64,000 bases of DNA from Methylotenera sp. (GTDB taxonomy: Bacteria; Pseudomonadota; Gammaproteobacteria; Burkholderiales; Methylophilaceae): positions 62,001-126,000 of the forward strand of contig NZ_JAURYU010000045.1 in assembly GCF_030653755.1 (NCBI RefSeq). Reading direction: 5' to 3'. Positions 39,025-47,902 of this stretch are shown here, piece by piece (positions within the stretch are counted from its first letter, which is position 1; the number at the start of each line of letters is the position of its first letter). The translations under genes were made by a program, and so were the position numbers. A model generated the notes under the pieces. It saw only the letters and a list, made by a program, of their open reading frames with translations. It was not told the origin of the DNA and did no database searches.

Positions 39025-39135
39025 ATGAAAAACCAAGAAACTACTAGACGCAATAAAAACAAAAAAGTGGCAATCGTTTTGGCTGTGATTGCATTTATTT
39101 GGTATTTGGCATCAATGTTTACCGTATGGAAATAG
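39025..39135 (+). CDS. Cytochrome oxidase small assembly protein (36 aa)
   Basis: This short gene is missing from the ORF track. It encodes MKNQETTRRNKNKKVA..., a basic N-terminus followed by one transmembrane helix (about 15-33, IVLAVIAFIWYLASMF). Small single-TM proteins of this design sit between ctaD/coxA and ctaG in many betaproteobacteria and are annotated cytochrome oxidase small assembly protein. Its stop overlaps the ctaG start by 10 nt, indicating coupling. The function is inferred from position and shape. Confidence 0.75.
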   Translation: MKNQETTRRNKNKKVAIVLAVIAFIWYLASMFTVWK

Positions 39136-39686
39136 ATGCCGACAAAAGAGAACCCAGCTCAACTGAGCTAAGATCGATAGCCAATAAGAAGTTAGGCTAC
39201 AAAATGGTGTGGATTGTAGCTGGGTCTCTTTTGTTTGCGTTTGCGCTAGTGCCACTTTATGACGTGTTATGTACGATTACAGGACTAAATGGCAAAACAA
39301 AAAGTACAGCAAGTGAGTTAAGCAACACAAAAGTTGATGAAACCAGATGGGTAACAGTGCAGTTTACGTCCAGCACGATGCCAGGGTTAGGCTGGAACTT
39401 TTATCCTAAACAATCCAGTATAAAAGTGCGCCCAGGTAAAGTTGAAACAGTATTGTTTGAAGCCAAGAACATTACAAGTAGAGTAGTTGCAGGCAGGGCT
39501 GTACCGAGCGTTACACCAGGCGCAGCTGCCGCCCATTTAAAAAAACTGGAATGCTTTTGTTTTGAAAGGCAGGCCTTAAATCCAGGAGAAACAAAAGTAA
39601 TGCCTTTACGTTTTTTTGTTAGTCCAGATATACCCGCAGACGTAAAAGAGATGACCTTATCCTATGCGTTTTTTAGTATAGATTAA
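39126..39686 (+). CDS. ctaG: Cytochrome c oxidase assembly protein CtaG (Cox11)
   Basis: CtaG/Cox11 delivers copper to the CuB site of subunit I. It is an N-in single-TM protein (helix about 24-46, MVWIVAGSLLFAFALVPLYDVLC) with a periplasmic immunoglobulin-like domain. The copper-binding CFCF is in KKLECFCFERQ, followed by PLRFFVSPDIP. I set the start at ATG 39126 (186 aa) instead of the track's TTG nine codons upstream. It overlaps the 36-aa gene. A 176-bp AT-rich gap separates it from coxC. Confidence 0.94.
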   Translation: MEIDADKREPSSTELRSIANKKLGYKMVWIVAGSLLFAFALVPLYDVLCTITGLNGKTKSTASELSNTKVDETRWVTVQFTSSTMPGLGWNFYPKQSSIKVRPGKVETVLFEAKNITSRVVAGRAVPSVTPGAAAAHLKKLECFCFERQALNPGETKVMPLRFFVSPDIPADVKEMTLSYAFFSID

Positions 39687-39862
39687 ACAATCATCAAAAT
39701 AAGTAATACCAAAACAGATAATAAATAGATAAGCAGTTGATAGTTATAGATAATAAATCTGAGAAATAACGAAAATTAAACCTCGAGATAAATCAATTAA
39801 GCATCATTATTGATTTTATTTTAGCTACAAGTAAGTTAAATAATGTAATGGGGAGCTTATGC

Positions 39863-40768
39863 ATGACAACACATTCAAATAATCATTACTATGTCCCACA
39901 TGGTGCTTTGTATCCTGTGACGATATCAGCAGGGTTACTGGCGCTCGCGTCAGGCTTTATTTTTAGTGTCGCTACTGATACCAACAAAGACCTTGCTTAC
40001 CTGCAAACACCAGGAAAGTGGATGATGTATATAGGCGCAGCAATCATCATTCTCATGACTTTTAAATGGCTCAGCGCAGTGGTGATTGAAAGCATTACTG
40101 GTCAATATAAACAATGGGAAGATAAATCTTTTCGCATCGGGATGATTGCGTTTATTTGCTCTGAACTTGCCTTCTTTGCAGCATTTTTCGGCGCATTATT
40201 TTACATGCGCATCATTTCAGTACCCGACCTTGCTGCATTCGACCCCTTGTTCACACCCTATAAAGACTTTCTAGGTACGTGGCCATCAGCAGGCCCTGGC
40301 GGCGTAGTATTAGGCACAGAGTACACACCAGGCAAACTCACCCCGATGGGCGCATGGGGCTTGCCAGCAATCAATACCGCATTACTGCTAACCTCTGGCG
40401 CCACGATTACCTGGGCACATTGGGGTTTGCTTAAAGACAACCGTAAACAGTTAATATTAGGTCTATTTCTGACCGTTGCATTAGGTACTGCATTCTTAAT
40501 CTGCCAAGCATTTGAATATTATGAAGCATACACCCACATGGGCTTAACAATGGGTAGTGGTGCTTATGGGGCAACATTCTTCATGCTGACAGGCTTTCAC
40601 GGCTTTCATGTCACATTAGGTACCATCATGCTAATTGTCATTTTATTACGCTCAATGAAAGGCCACTTCTCTGCCAAAAATCACTTTGGATTTGAAGGCG
40701 TTGCATGGTACTGGCATTTTGTAGACGTAGTCTGGCTAGGTCTATTCATTTTTGTGTATTGGCTATAA
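39863..40768 (+). CDS. coxC: Cytochrome c oxidase subunit III
   Basis: Subunit III of the aa3/caa3 oxidase, 301 residues with seven TM helices. Typical segments are FICSELAFFAAFFGALFYMR (shown in part), the GFHGFHVTLGTIMLIV motif, and the C-terminal YWHFVDVVWLGLFIFVYWL. The track start is five codons upstream; ATG 39863 has a GGGGAG Shine-Dalgarno seven bases away. A bidirectional terminator sits 10 bp after the stop, so the first cox transcript probably ends here. Confidence 0.96.
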   Translation: MTTHSNNHYYVPHGALYPVTISAGLLALASGFIFSVATDTNKDLAYLQTPGKWMMYIGAAIIILMTFKWLSAVVIESITGQYKQWEDKSFRIGMIAFICSELAFFAAFFGALFYMRIISVPDLAAFDPLFTPYKDFLGTWPSAGPGGVVLGTEYTPGKLTPMGAWGLPAINTALLLTSGATITWAHWGLLKDNRKQLILGLFLTVALGTAFLICQAFEYYEAYTHMGLTMGSGAYGATFFMLTGFHGFHVTLGTIMLIVILLRSMKGHFSAKNHFGFEGVAWYWHFVDVVWLGLFIFVYWL

Positions 40769-40777
40769 CGTAATAAA

Positions 40778-40807
40778 AAATAAGCGGTGCATTTGCACCG
40801 CTTATTT
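40778..40807. terminator. Bidirectional terminator between coxC and the twin-TM gene
   Basis: AAATAAGCGGTGC and GCACCGCTTATTT form a perfect 13-bp stem with a 4-nt loop. An A-run precedes it and the right arm ends in TTATTT. It can serve coxC rightwards and the converging DUF2909 gene leftwards. Confidence 0.85.
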
Positions 40808-40861
40808 AACCTATCACTACTGCATTAAAACTTGAGCATTAAACGTTTGCTCAATAATAAA

Positions 40862-41065
40862 CTACACAGAAGCGTGTGGGATCCAATTGAAGTAATATCC
40901 TATTAACAAGAAAGCAAATAATACGATTGAAAGACCAATACGTAAGGTCAATGCTTTTGCAGTGCGAACGCCAGCATCTTTGTCTTTAGCTAGAAAATAT
41001 AACGCTGAGAACAAGCTGGCAATAATAACGAACAGTACCAACACAATAACAACTTTGAATATCAT
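40862..41065 (-). CDS. Twin transmembrane protein (DUF2909)
   Basis: A 67-residue protein made almost entirely of two TM helices (about 4-25 and 41-62) joined by the short charged loop FLAKDKDAGVRTAKALTLR. This matches the DUF2909 twin-TM family, commonly found in antisense orientation beside ctaE/surf1 in betaproteobacteria. Function unknown; an assembly or accessory role in the oxidase is inferred from its conserved position. It converges with coxC and is divergent from surf1. Confidence 0.85.
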   Translation of the reverse strand: MIFKVVIVLVLFVIIASLFSALYFLAKDKDAGVRTAKALTLRIGLSIVLFAFLLIGYYFNWIPHASV

Positions 41066-41116
41066 AATTATGTCCTATCAGTTTAGTTGAGTCATTATGC
41101 GATGCACGTCACACAA

Positions 41117-41857
41117 ATGCAATTTAGATTAGGAAATTACTTATTTTGCCCATCTTGGCTAGGGTTCATCATCCTCATGATTTGCATTCCATTATTCATC
41201 AAACTTGGCTTGTGGCAATACAACAAAGCGGAGCTAAGAAAAGAAATACAATCTAGCTACAATGCCTCTCTAGATCACGATGCATTAACTTTACCTAACA
41301 ACATCAATCACCTAGATGCTTGGAAATACAAAAAAGTAAAAATAAAAGGTCATTACGAAACAAAATATCAAATCCTGCTCGACAATCAAGTTGAAGAAAA
41401 CGTTGCAGGTTTCCACGTCATTACGCCATTAAAATTGGATGGTAGCAATGATTATGTATTGATCAATAGAGGTTGGGTGGCTGGCGGGGCTAATCATACA
41501 GATATTCCAGCAATCAGCACCCCCAATGAACCACTTGAAATTATTGGATTAGTTTGGGTTCCAAGCAAAAAGATTTTCACGCTAGAAAGTGATGCGGAAA
41601 AAAATCACTGGAATACAGTCTGGCAACACATGGATATGGATCGCTACCAAAAGAATGTGCCTATTCACATCTTGCCGCTGGTGATTAAATTAGATGTTAA
41701 AAGTGATGCTGGCGGCTTTGTGCGCAACTGGCAACTACCAGCGAGTAAAATTGCTACCAATATAGGCTACGCTTATCAATGGTTTGGGTTCACGATTGCA
41801 AGCATTCTTATCTTTTTATTCACCAGCATTAAAAAAGCCAACAATACAAAAACATAG
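41117..41857 (+). CDS. SURF1 family cytochrome oxidase biogenesis protein
   Basis: SURF1/Shy1 proteins help insert heme a into subunit I. The protein has an N-terminal TM helix ending in the conserved IKLGLWQYNKAELRK, a periplasmic domain with GHYETKYQILLDNQ, VLINRGWV and a C-terminal TM helix (about residue 220), the standard two-helix layout. Start is uncertain: the track uses TTG 41087, and ATG 41102 and 41117 are alternatives. 41117 (246 aa) best matches the usual N-terminus. None has a strong Shine-Dalgarno. It begins a second cox transcript after the terminator and antisense gene. Confidence 0.9.
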   Translation: MQFRLGNYLFCPSWLGFIILMICIPLFIKLGLWQYNKAELRKEIQSSYNASLDHDALTLPNNINHLDAWKYKKVKIKGHYETKYQILLDNQVEENVAGFHVITPLKLDGSNDYVLINRGWVAGGANHTDIPAISTPNEPLEIIGLVWVPSKKIFTLESDAEKNHWNTVWQHMDMDRYQKNVPIHILPLVIKLDVKSDAGGFVRNWQLPASKIATNIGYAYQWFGFTIASILIFLFTSIKKANNTKT

Positions 41858-41867
41858 GCAAAGTGAC

Positions 41868-42485
41868 ATGATAAATACTGACACAAGCAATATTGAGCAC
41901 ATTGATCAACAACGCAGAGGACGGCTAATCCTTCTTTGTATGTTGATTTTTTTCATCACCCCTGTCATTGCAGTCATTGCGATGTACAAACTGGACTGGC
42001 GCCCCAAAGGTGAAAGCATAGGCGAGCTGGTAACACCAGCAAAAGCGCTTACCATGAATCAGTCACTTATTGATAGCAATGGCACGGTAGTCACCATCGA
42101 TCTTTTGAAAGAAAAATGGAGCATGGTTTACATCACTGCCGACTGCGATACGCAATGTAAAGACAAACTGCATCAAATGCGCCAACTGCATGTATCTTTA
42201 TACAAAGAAATTCCACGCATGCAACGTGTACTATTCACCACCGCATCAGAAATTACGGAGATCAAACAAAACTACCCAGACCTCTTGATTGTGAATCAAC
42301 CTAGAACCGATGTTATTTCATTCGGCGAGCAATTCAACATTCACGATGAATCATCCATAAGCGCAGGCAGAATCTATCTCATTGATCCACTAGGCCATCT
42401 TATCATGAGCTATAGCCCATCAACATCACCAGCGCTAGTTCGCAAAGACATTACGCGGCTAATGAAATACTCTTGGACAGGCTAA
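41868..42485 (+). CDS. SCO-like thioredoxin-fold protein for oxidase assembly
   Basis: A 205-residue membrane-anchored protein: one TM helix (about 27-47) and a periplasmic thioredoxin-like domain. The SCO-type cysteine pair is in ADCDTQCKDKL (CxxxC), and a typical IYLIDPLGHLIMSY strand follows. Canonical SCO1 has a third copper ligand, a His a few residues before the YLIDP strand. Here a His is present (NIHDESS) but about five residues further upstream, so copper binding is not certain. The track start is 28 codons too early. It lies between surf1 and ctaA. Confidence 0.8.
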   Translation: MINTDTSNIEHIDQQRRGRLILLCMLIFFITPVIAVIAMYKLDWRPKGESIGELVTPAKALTMNQSLIDSNGTVVTIDLLKEKWSMVYITADCDTQCKDKLHQMRQLHVSLYKEIPRMQRVLFTTASEITEIKQNYPDLLIVNQPRTDVISFGEQFNIHDESSISAGRIYLIDPLGHLIMSYSPSTSPALVRKDITRLMKYSWTG

Positions 42486-42487
42486 CC

Positions 42488-43492
42488 ATGAGCTACAAGC
42501 TATTCAAGAGCCTGTCATTTTTTGGCGCAATACTCGCACTCTGTGTTGTGGTGCTAGGGGCATACGTGCGGCTATCTGATGCGGGGCTTGGCTGTCCTGA
42601 TTGGCCAGGATGCTATGGAACACTCACAGTTCCCCAAAGCGAGGCCGCCATCCAGCAGGCACAAGCTCTGCACCCAGACAGCCCAATTGAAACAGCTAAA
42701 GCATGGAAAGAAATGGCGCATCGCTACTTAGCTGGCACATTAGGATTATTAGTATTGGCAATATTTGTGTTGGGATGGCACAATAAAAACCAATTAAAAG
42801 TAGCACCTAGCCTCACTACCGCATTGCTCATCATCATCGTTTTTCAAGCACTATTGGGAATGTGGACGGTGACCATGCTATTAAAACCAGTGATAGTCAG
42901 CGCACATCTCATTGGCGGACTCACCACGCTAGGCCTGCTTACATGGATAGCGCATCGGCACAGCACTACACATCACCATCAATCATTACCTCCACTACTA
43001 AAACTAATGGTGCGTGGTGCAATATTCGTCCTGCTAGCACAAGTGCTACTAGGAGGATGGACTAGCACCAACTACGCAGCCCTGGCATGCACCGACTTTC
43101 CAACATGCCATGGTCGCTGGATGCCTGATATGGACTTCAACGATGCATTTCATCTAATCCGCGAGCTTGGGCAAAGTGCGAATGGTGGAAACTTAACGCT
43201 AAGCGCACTTACCGCCATCCAATGGACTCATCGAGTTGGTGCGCTCGTGACTTTTATTTATATTGCAACTCTTGTTTTCTTACTTTTTAAAGTAGTAACC
43301 TTCAGAAAAATAGCATTAGTGCTACTCACCCTATTAGTCGCGCAAATCGCAATCGGCATCGCTAATCTAATTCTGCAATTACCGTTAGTATTAGCCGTTT
43401 CTCATAACCTAGGTGCGGCATTACTGGTCATCACTATTATCGTTCTTAATTCCAAAATCACGGAGCATCAAAATGAGCACTCAAAAACTTAA
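42488..43492 (+). CDS. ctaA: Heme A synthase CtaA (COX15)
   Basis: CtaA oxidises the C8 methyl of heme O to give heme A. The 334-residue membrane protein has eight TM helices. Family motifs include [21 protein letters not shown] (shown in part), the heme-ligand His in [27 protein letters not shown] and the C-terminal [13 protein letters not shown] and [10 protein letters not shown] histidines. A second cysteine pair in CTDFPTC lies in the other half. The start ATG 42488 is 2 nt after the upstream stop. Its 3' end overlaps ctaB by 20 nt. Confidence 0.95.
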   Translation: MSYKLFKSLSFFGAILALCVVVLGAYVRLSDAGLGCPDWPGCYGTLTVPQSEAAIQQAQALHPDSPIETAKAWKEMAHRYLAGTLGLLVLAIFVLGWHNKNQLKVAPSLTTALLIIIVFQALLGMWTVTMLLKPVIVSAHLIGGLTTLGLLTWIAHRHSTTHHHQSLPPLLKLMVRGAIFVLLAQVLLGGWTSTNYAALACTDFPTCHGRWMPDMDFNDAFHLIRELGQSANGGNLTLSALTAIQWTHRVGALVTFIYIATLVFLLFKVVTFRKIALVLLTLLVAQIAIGIANLILQLPLVLAVSHNLGAALLVITIIVLNSKITEHQNEHSKT

Positions 43493-44405
43493 AAGTGAGC
43501 TACACATGCACGTTAACCTCATGAACCAAATCAAAGTACTAGCTCCGCGATTAAAAAACTTCTTTCCGCTGTGCAAGCCTCGCGTCACTTCTCTGATTGT
43601 TTTCACCGCACTGATTGGTATGTTTTTAGCAACACCAAACATGGTACCGCTTCCATTACTGTTAGCCACCACACTTGGCATTGCATTTGCATCAGGCGCT
43701 GCTGCTGCATTTAACTGTTTAATCGAACACAAAATTGATGCCAACATGGCACGTACACGCGCACGCCCACTACCCACTGGCCAAGTATCTTCAAATGAAA
43801 CTATGATATTCGCCACATTACTCGGCGGCACTGGCCTTGCAATTCTATATTTCTACGTGAACCCGCTTACTATGTGGCTAACCCTTGCTACGTTTGTAGG
43901 TTACGCCGTGATTTATACCATTTTCCTTAAACCTGCCACGCCAATGAACATCGTGATTGGCGGTGCATCGGGCGCTATGCCCCCGATCTTGGGTTGGGCA
44001 GCTGTCACCAACACAGTCTCACCTGAATCACTGATTATGTTTTTAATCATTTTTGCATGGACGCCTCCCCATTTTTGGGCGCTCGCATTGTATCGCCGAG
44101 AGGAGTATGCCAAAGTCGGCATGCCGATGCTACCTGTGACACACGGCGAGGCATTCACCTTACTGCACATCCTGCTTTACACTGTAATTTTGGTGGCAGT
44201 TTCACTGATGCCTTACGGTTTGGGCATGAGTGGCATGTTTTATTTAGTATCCGTCACTATATTAAATGCAATCTTCATGGCTTATGTCATCAAACTTTAC
44301 TTACATTACTCAGATGATTTAGCAAAGCGCACTTTTAGGTACTCAATTATTTACTTAACACTATTATTTGCAGCTTTATTAATCGACCATTACTTACCAC
44401 TTTGA
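43473..44405 (+). CDS. ctaB: Protoheme IX farnesyltransferase CtaB (heme O synthase)
   Basis: CtaB attaches a farnesyl group to protoheme, the step before CtaA. The 310-residue UbiA-family enzyme has about nine TM helices. It has the prenyl-diphosphate motif [20 protein letters not shown] (shown in part) and the second motif [19 protein letters not shown]. The start ATG 43473 has CGGAGC seven bases upstream; the track start is 20 codons too early. The gene overlaps ctaA and ends the caa3 set. Heme A made here supports the aa3/caa3 oxidase encoded upstream. Confidence 0.95.
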   Translation: MSTQKLKSELHMHVNLMNQIKVLAPRLKNFFPLCKPRVTSLIVFTALIGMFLATPNMVPLPLLLATTLGIAFASGAAAAFNCLIEHKIDANMARTRARPLPTGQVSSNETMIFATLLGGTGLAILYFYVNPLTMWLTLATFVGYAVIYTIFLKPATPMNIVIGGASGAMPPILGWAAVTNTVSPESLIMFLIIFAWTPPHFWALALYRREEYAKVGMPMLPVTHGEAFTLLHILLYTVILVAVSLMPYGLGMSGMFYLVSVTILNAIFMAYVIKLYLHYSDDLAKRTFRYSIIYLTLLFAALLIDHYLPL

Positions 44406-44452
44406 TTTCAAATACATGTACTGTAAAAATAATCTCTAAAATAATATTTAGA

Positions 44453-44515
44453 TTGATTCTGAACCATATAAAAAGTCAGGTTTCAAATGTAAAATTAAAG
44501 ATTACGTTGTATAAT
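44453..44515 (+). promoter_or_regulatory. Putative ccoN promoter with a weak FNR-like box
   Basis: A perfect TATAAT (44510-44515) is the only good promoter element in the 228-bp gap before ccoN. TTGAT-TCTG-AACCA (44453-44466) matches 8 of 10 fixed positions of the FNR/Anr box TTGAT-N4-ATCAA and would be centred near -62. FNR/Anr control of cbb3 oxidase is common, but this box is imperfect. Confidence 0.3.
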
Positions 44516-44633
44516 CCCGCGGTTAAAGCACGTGCATTATTGTTTAGAATTGAAACAGATGCTGGTATGACTGAGGCGCAACAATAAACCTCTACTCATC
44601 AATATGATTTAGTTTTATTTAAGGATGAAAGTA

Positions 44634-46067
44634 ATGAGCACTAATAATGTAGAAACGTTTTACGACGACTACGTCATACGCAGATTTAGCGTAATGGCAG
44701 TAGTCTGGGGTGTGGTAGGGATGTTGCTGGGTGTTATTGTTGCAGCGCAACTTGCCTTCCCAGAATTAAACCTTGGTTTACCTTGGACAAGCTTTGGTCG
44801 CTTGCGTCCGTTGCATACAAATGCAGTGATTTTTGCATTCGGAGGCTGTGCATTATTTGCAACATCCTATTACGTAGTTCAACGTACCAGCCAAACTAAA
44901 CTAGCGTTTCCATTGCTAGCACGCTACACCTTCTGGGGCTATCAAGCAGTGATTATTGCTGCAATAATTTCGCTTCCATTAGGCTACACGCAAGGTAAAG
45001 AATATGCAGAGCTAGAATGGCCTATAGACTTATTATTACTAGTCGTTTGGATCATGTACGCACTGGTTTTCTTTGGTACGATTGCTCAAAGAAAAATTAA
45101 ACATATTTATGTTGCTAACTGGTTTTATGGCGCGTTCATCATCGTTGTGGCAATTTTGCATATTGTTAACAGTGCTGCAATTCCTGCAGAATGGATGAAA
45201 TCATATTCAGCATACGCTGGTGTACAAGATGCAATGGTGCAATGGTGGTATGGTCACAATGCAGTTGGTTTCTTCTTAACAGCTGGTTTCTTAGGCATGA
45301 TGTATTACTTCGTCCCTAAACAAGCAGAGCGTCCAATATATTCATATCGTCTATCGATTGTGCATTTCTGGGGTTTGATTTTCACTTACATGTGGGCAGG
45401 TTCACATCACTTGCACTACACAGCGCTACCAGACTGGACACAATCAGTAGGCATGGTGCTATCTTTAATACTATTAGCGCCAAGCTGGGGCGGTATGATT
45501 AATGGCATGATGACCATGTCAGGTGCATGGCATAAACTACGTGATGACCCTATCTTACGCTTCCTGATCGTTTCATTATCTTTCTACGGCATGAGTACGT
45601 TTGAAGGCCCAATGATGGCAATTAAAACGGTAAATGCGCTATCGCACTACACAGACTGGACAGTTGGTCACGTTCACTCAGGTGCTTTAGGTTGGGTTGG
45701 CTTCATTTCAATGGGTTCACTATACTTCTTAGTGCCTCGCTTATGGGGCGTAAAACAAATGTATAGCAAAAAAGCTATTGAGCTGCACTTCTGGTTAGCC
45801 ACAATTGGTGTAGTGCTTTACATTACCGCAATGTGGATTTCAGGCGTTACGGCTGGTTTGATGTGGCGCGCGATGAACGATGATGGCACACTCACTTACA
45901 CATTCGTTGAATCTGTTAAAGCAATGCACCCATTCTATGTAATCCGTATGATTGGTGGCTTGATGTATGTGAGCGGCATGATCATCATGTTGTGGAACGT
46001 CATCAAAACAGTGCAAATGGGGCAAGCAACTCGCGCCAGAATCCCTTCAACAGTTGTTCATGCTTAA
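44634..46067 (+). CDS. ccoN: cbb3-type cytochrome c oxidase subunit I
   Basis: Catalytic subunit of the high-affinity cbb3 oxidase, 477 residues, 12 TM helices. Visible markers are the heme-ligand His in [11 protein letters not shown], the CuB segment [19 protein letters not shown] (shown in part), [13 protein letters not shown], and the [12 protein letters not shown] motif. The track start (44625) leaves only 1 nt to the AAGGA Shine-Dalgarno; ATG 44634 is correctly spaced (8 nt). ccoO follows 11 nt downstream. Confidence 0.97.
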   Translation: MSTNNVETFYDDYVIRRFSVMAVVWGVVGMLLGVIVAAQLAFPELNLGLPWTSFGRLRPLHTNAVIFAFGGCALFATSYYVVQRTSQTKLAFPLLARYTFWGYQAVIIAAIISLPLGYTQGKEYAELEWPIDLLLLVVWIMYALVFFGTIAQRKIKHIYVANWFYGAFIIVVAILHIVNSAAIPAEWMKSYSAYAGVQDAMVQWWYGHNAVGFFLTAGFLGMMYYFVPKQAERPIYSYRLSIVHFWGLIFTYMWAGSHHLHYTALPDWTQSVGMVLSLILLAPSWGGMINGMMTMSGAWHKLRDDPILRFLIVSLSFYGMSTFEGPMMAIKTVNALSHYTDWTVGHVHSGALGWVGFISMGSLYFLVPRLWGVKQMYSKKAIELHFWLATIGVVLYITAMWISGVTAGLMWRAMNDDGTLTYTFVESVKAMHPFYVIRMIGGLMYVSGMIIMLWNVIKTVQMGQATRARIPSTVVHA

Positions 46068-46078
46068 GAGATCAAAAA

Positions 46079-46705
46079 ATGTCAGATAAAGAACAAAAAG
46101 GCTTTACCCACGAAAAAATTGAAACCAACAGTTTTCTGATGGTAATTTTGATTCTAGTCGTGGTCTCATTTGGTGGCTTAGTTGAAATCGTGCCACTTTT
46201 CTTCCAAAAATCTACGACACAGCCTGTGGAAGGTTTAAAACCTTACACTGCGCTAGAGTTGGCTGGTCGAGACATTTATACACGTGAAGGTTGCTACAAC
46301 TGTCACTCACAAATGATTCGTCCTTTTAAAGCTGAAACATTACGATACGGTCACTACTCTGTGGCTGGGGAGTTTGTTTACGACCGTCCATTCCAATGGG
46401 GTAGTAAACGTACTGGTCCAGATTTACACCGCGTAGGTGGCCGCTACAGTGATGAATGGCACCGTATTCACTTGATTAATCCACGTGACTTGGTACCAGA
46501 GTCTGTTATGCCAGCTTACCCATGGTTAGAAAAAAACCTTGTAGATGCTAAAAACATGCCAGCTCATATGCGTGCTTTAAAAATTGCTGGTGTTCCATAT
46601 ACTGATGAAGAAATCAAAAGTGCAGCAAATGACGTATACGGAAAAACAGAAATGGAAGCAATGATTGCCTACTTGCAAGTGCTGGGTACAGCACTTAAAC
46701 AATAA
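46079..46705 (+). CDS. ccoO: cbb3-type oxidase monoheme subunit CcoO
   Basis: A membrane-anchored monoheme cytochrome c of 208 residues. It has an N-terminal TM helix (about 20-42), the heme site CYNCH in [14 protein letters not shown], and the distal methionine region [12 protein letters not shown]. The track ORF begins 29 codons upstream in a non-coding extension. The gene sits between ccoN and ccoQ in the canonical ccoNOQP order. Confidence 0.96.
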   Translation: MSDKEQKGFTHEKIETNSFLMVILILVVVSFGGLVEIVPLFFQKSTTQPVEGLKPYTALELAGRDIYTREGCYNCHSQMIRPFKAETLRYGHYSVAGEFVYDRPFQWGSKRTGPDLHRVGGRYSDEWHRIHLINPRDLVPESVMPAYPWLEKNLVDAKNMPAHMRALKIAGVPYTDEEIKSAANDVYGKTEMEAMIAYLQVLGTALKQ

Positions 46706-46715
46706 GTAATTAATC

Positions 46716-46859
46716 ATGGACATTATAGATTTACGCAGCATAGCCACAGTCGCAGCCCTAGTTACCTTTGTAGGCATCTGGGTCTGGGCTTGGTCTGGGC
46801 GGCATAAAAAAGACTTTGACGAAGCGGCAAAATTGCCGCTTGAGGGAGATGAAGAATGA
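46716..46859 (+). CDS. ccoQ: cbb3-type oxidase subunit CcoQ
   Basis: This 47-residue gene is absent from the ORF track. It starts MDIIDLRSIATVAAL, has one TM helix with IWVWAWSGRHKKDFDEAAKL (shown in part), and an acidic C-terminus PLEGDEE, as is usual for CcoQ/FixQ. CcoQ stabilises the CcoP-CcoNO interaction. Its stop overlaps the ccoP start (ATGA), so translation is coupled. Confidence 0.94.
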   Translation: MDIIDLRSIATVAALVTFVGIWVWAWSGRHKKDFDEAAKLPLEGDEE

Positions 46860-47758
46860 GTGATTTTACAAGCGATTTCTGGCCGTACTTTATTTCGGCA
46901 ATCGTGATTGGCGGTATCGTATTCTGTTTAACGATACTATTTATGACTAGCAAGTCACATGACCCAGCGCACACTGGTGAATCAACTGGCCATGTATATG
47001 ACGAAGACATCGTCGAAATGAACAACCCAATGCCAAGATGGTGGATGTGGATGTTTATCATCACCTGTGTATTTGGTGTAGTCTACCTATTTCTTTATCC
47101 AGGCTTAGGTACTTACGCTGGTAAATTGGGCTGGACTCAAGTAAAGCAGTATGAGCAGGAAGTTAAAGAAACGAACGATCGCATCGCACCTATTTATGCA
47201 AAGTTTTCATCTATGTCAGGTGAAGAAGTTGCACAAGACCCTAAAGCGATGGCAATTGGCGAGCGTTTGTTTATGAACAACTGTTCACAATGTCACGGTT
47301 CTGATGCACACGGCAGCAGAGGCTTTCCAAACCTAACGGATAATGATTGGTTATATGGTGGTGCACATGAAACCATTAAAGAAACGATCACTAACGGCAG
47401 AAACGGTATGATGCCTCCAATGGCTGCAGCAGTAGGTAGCCCTGAAGATGTTAAAAACGTAGCGCACTACGTACTCAGCTTATCAAACAGCGAGCATGAG
47501 GCAAGTCGTGCCGCGTTAGGTAAAGAGAAGTTTGTAGCATGTGCAGCGTGCCATGGTCCAGACGGTAAAGGTAACCAAGCAATTGGTGCACCAAACTTAA
47601 CTGACGACATATGGCTTCATGGCGCTGGTGAAGCAGCGATTATTCACCGCATCAATAACGGCTTAAACAACAAAATGCCAGCACAAGGTTCACGCCTGAC
47701 ACCTGAGCAAATTCATGTGCTAGCCGCTTACGTATGGCGCTTCTCTAATGTTAAATAG
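46856..47758 (+). CDS. ccoP: cbb3-type oxidase diheme subunit CcoP
   Basis: A 300-residue membrane-anchored diheme cytochrome c. Two N-terminal TM helices (about 8-30 and 62-82) flank the segment EMNNPMPRWWMWMF. Two heme c sites follow, NCSQCHGSDAHG (about 141) and ACAACHGPDGKGN (about 228), each with a downstream axial Met (GMMPPM, NKMPAQG). It is the last ccoNOQP gene, and a strong terminator lies 68 bp downstream. Confidence 0.96.
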   Translation: MSDFTSDFWPYFISAIVIGGIVFCLTILFMTSKSHDPAHTGESTGHVYDEDIVEMNNPMPRWWMWMFIITCVFGVVYLFLYPGLGTYAGKLGWTQVKQYEQEVKETNDRIAPIYAKFSSMSGEEVAQDPKAMAIGERLFMNNCSQCHGSDAHGSRGFPNLTDNDWLYGGAHETIKETITNGRNGMMPPMAAAVGSPEDVKNVAHYVLSLSNSEHEASRAALGKEKFVACAACHGPDGKGNQAIGAPNLTDDIWLHGAGEAAIIHRINNGLNNKMPAQGSRLTPEQIHVLAAYVWRFSNVK

Positions 47759-47825
47759 TCTAATGCTAAATAGTTTCATTTAGCGCTAAATATCTAACTT
47801 AACGCTACTGAACAAAAAGCATCTT

Positions 47826-47867
47826 AACGCCCACTATTTAGCTTATGCTAAAATAGTGGGCGTTTTT
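47826..47867 (+). terminator. Intrinsic terminator after ccoNOQP
   Basis: AACGCCCACTATTT pairs with AAATAGTGGGCGTT (14 bp), extended by an AGC/GCT step, and is followed by TTTATTTT. A separate 14-bp palindrome, ATTTAGCGCTAAAT, lies just upstream at 47778-47791. The terminator implies ccoG is at least partly transcribed separately or by read-through. Confidence 0.88.
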
Positions 47868-47902
47868 ATTTTAGTCACAATTTTTAATCAAGTCTGAATA
47901 AA

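Noticed and set aside
44402-44587. 61-aa ORF between ctaB and ccoN
   Set aside because: Its composition looks like translated intergenic sequence, it contains the likely ccoN promoter, and there is no Shine-Dalgarno.
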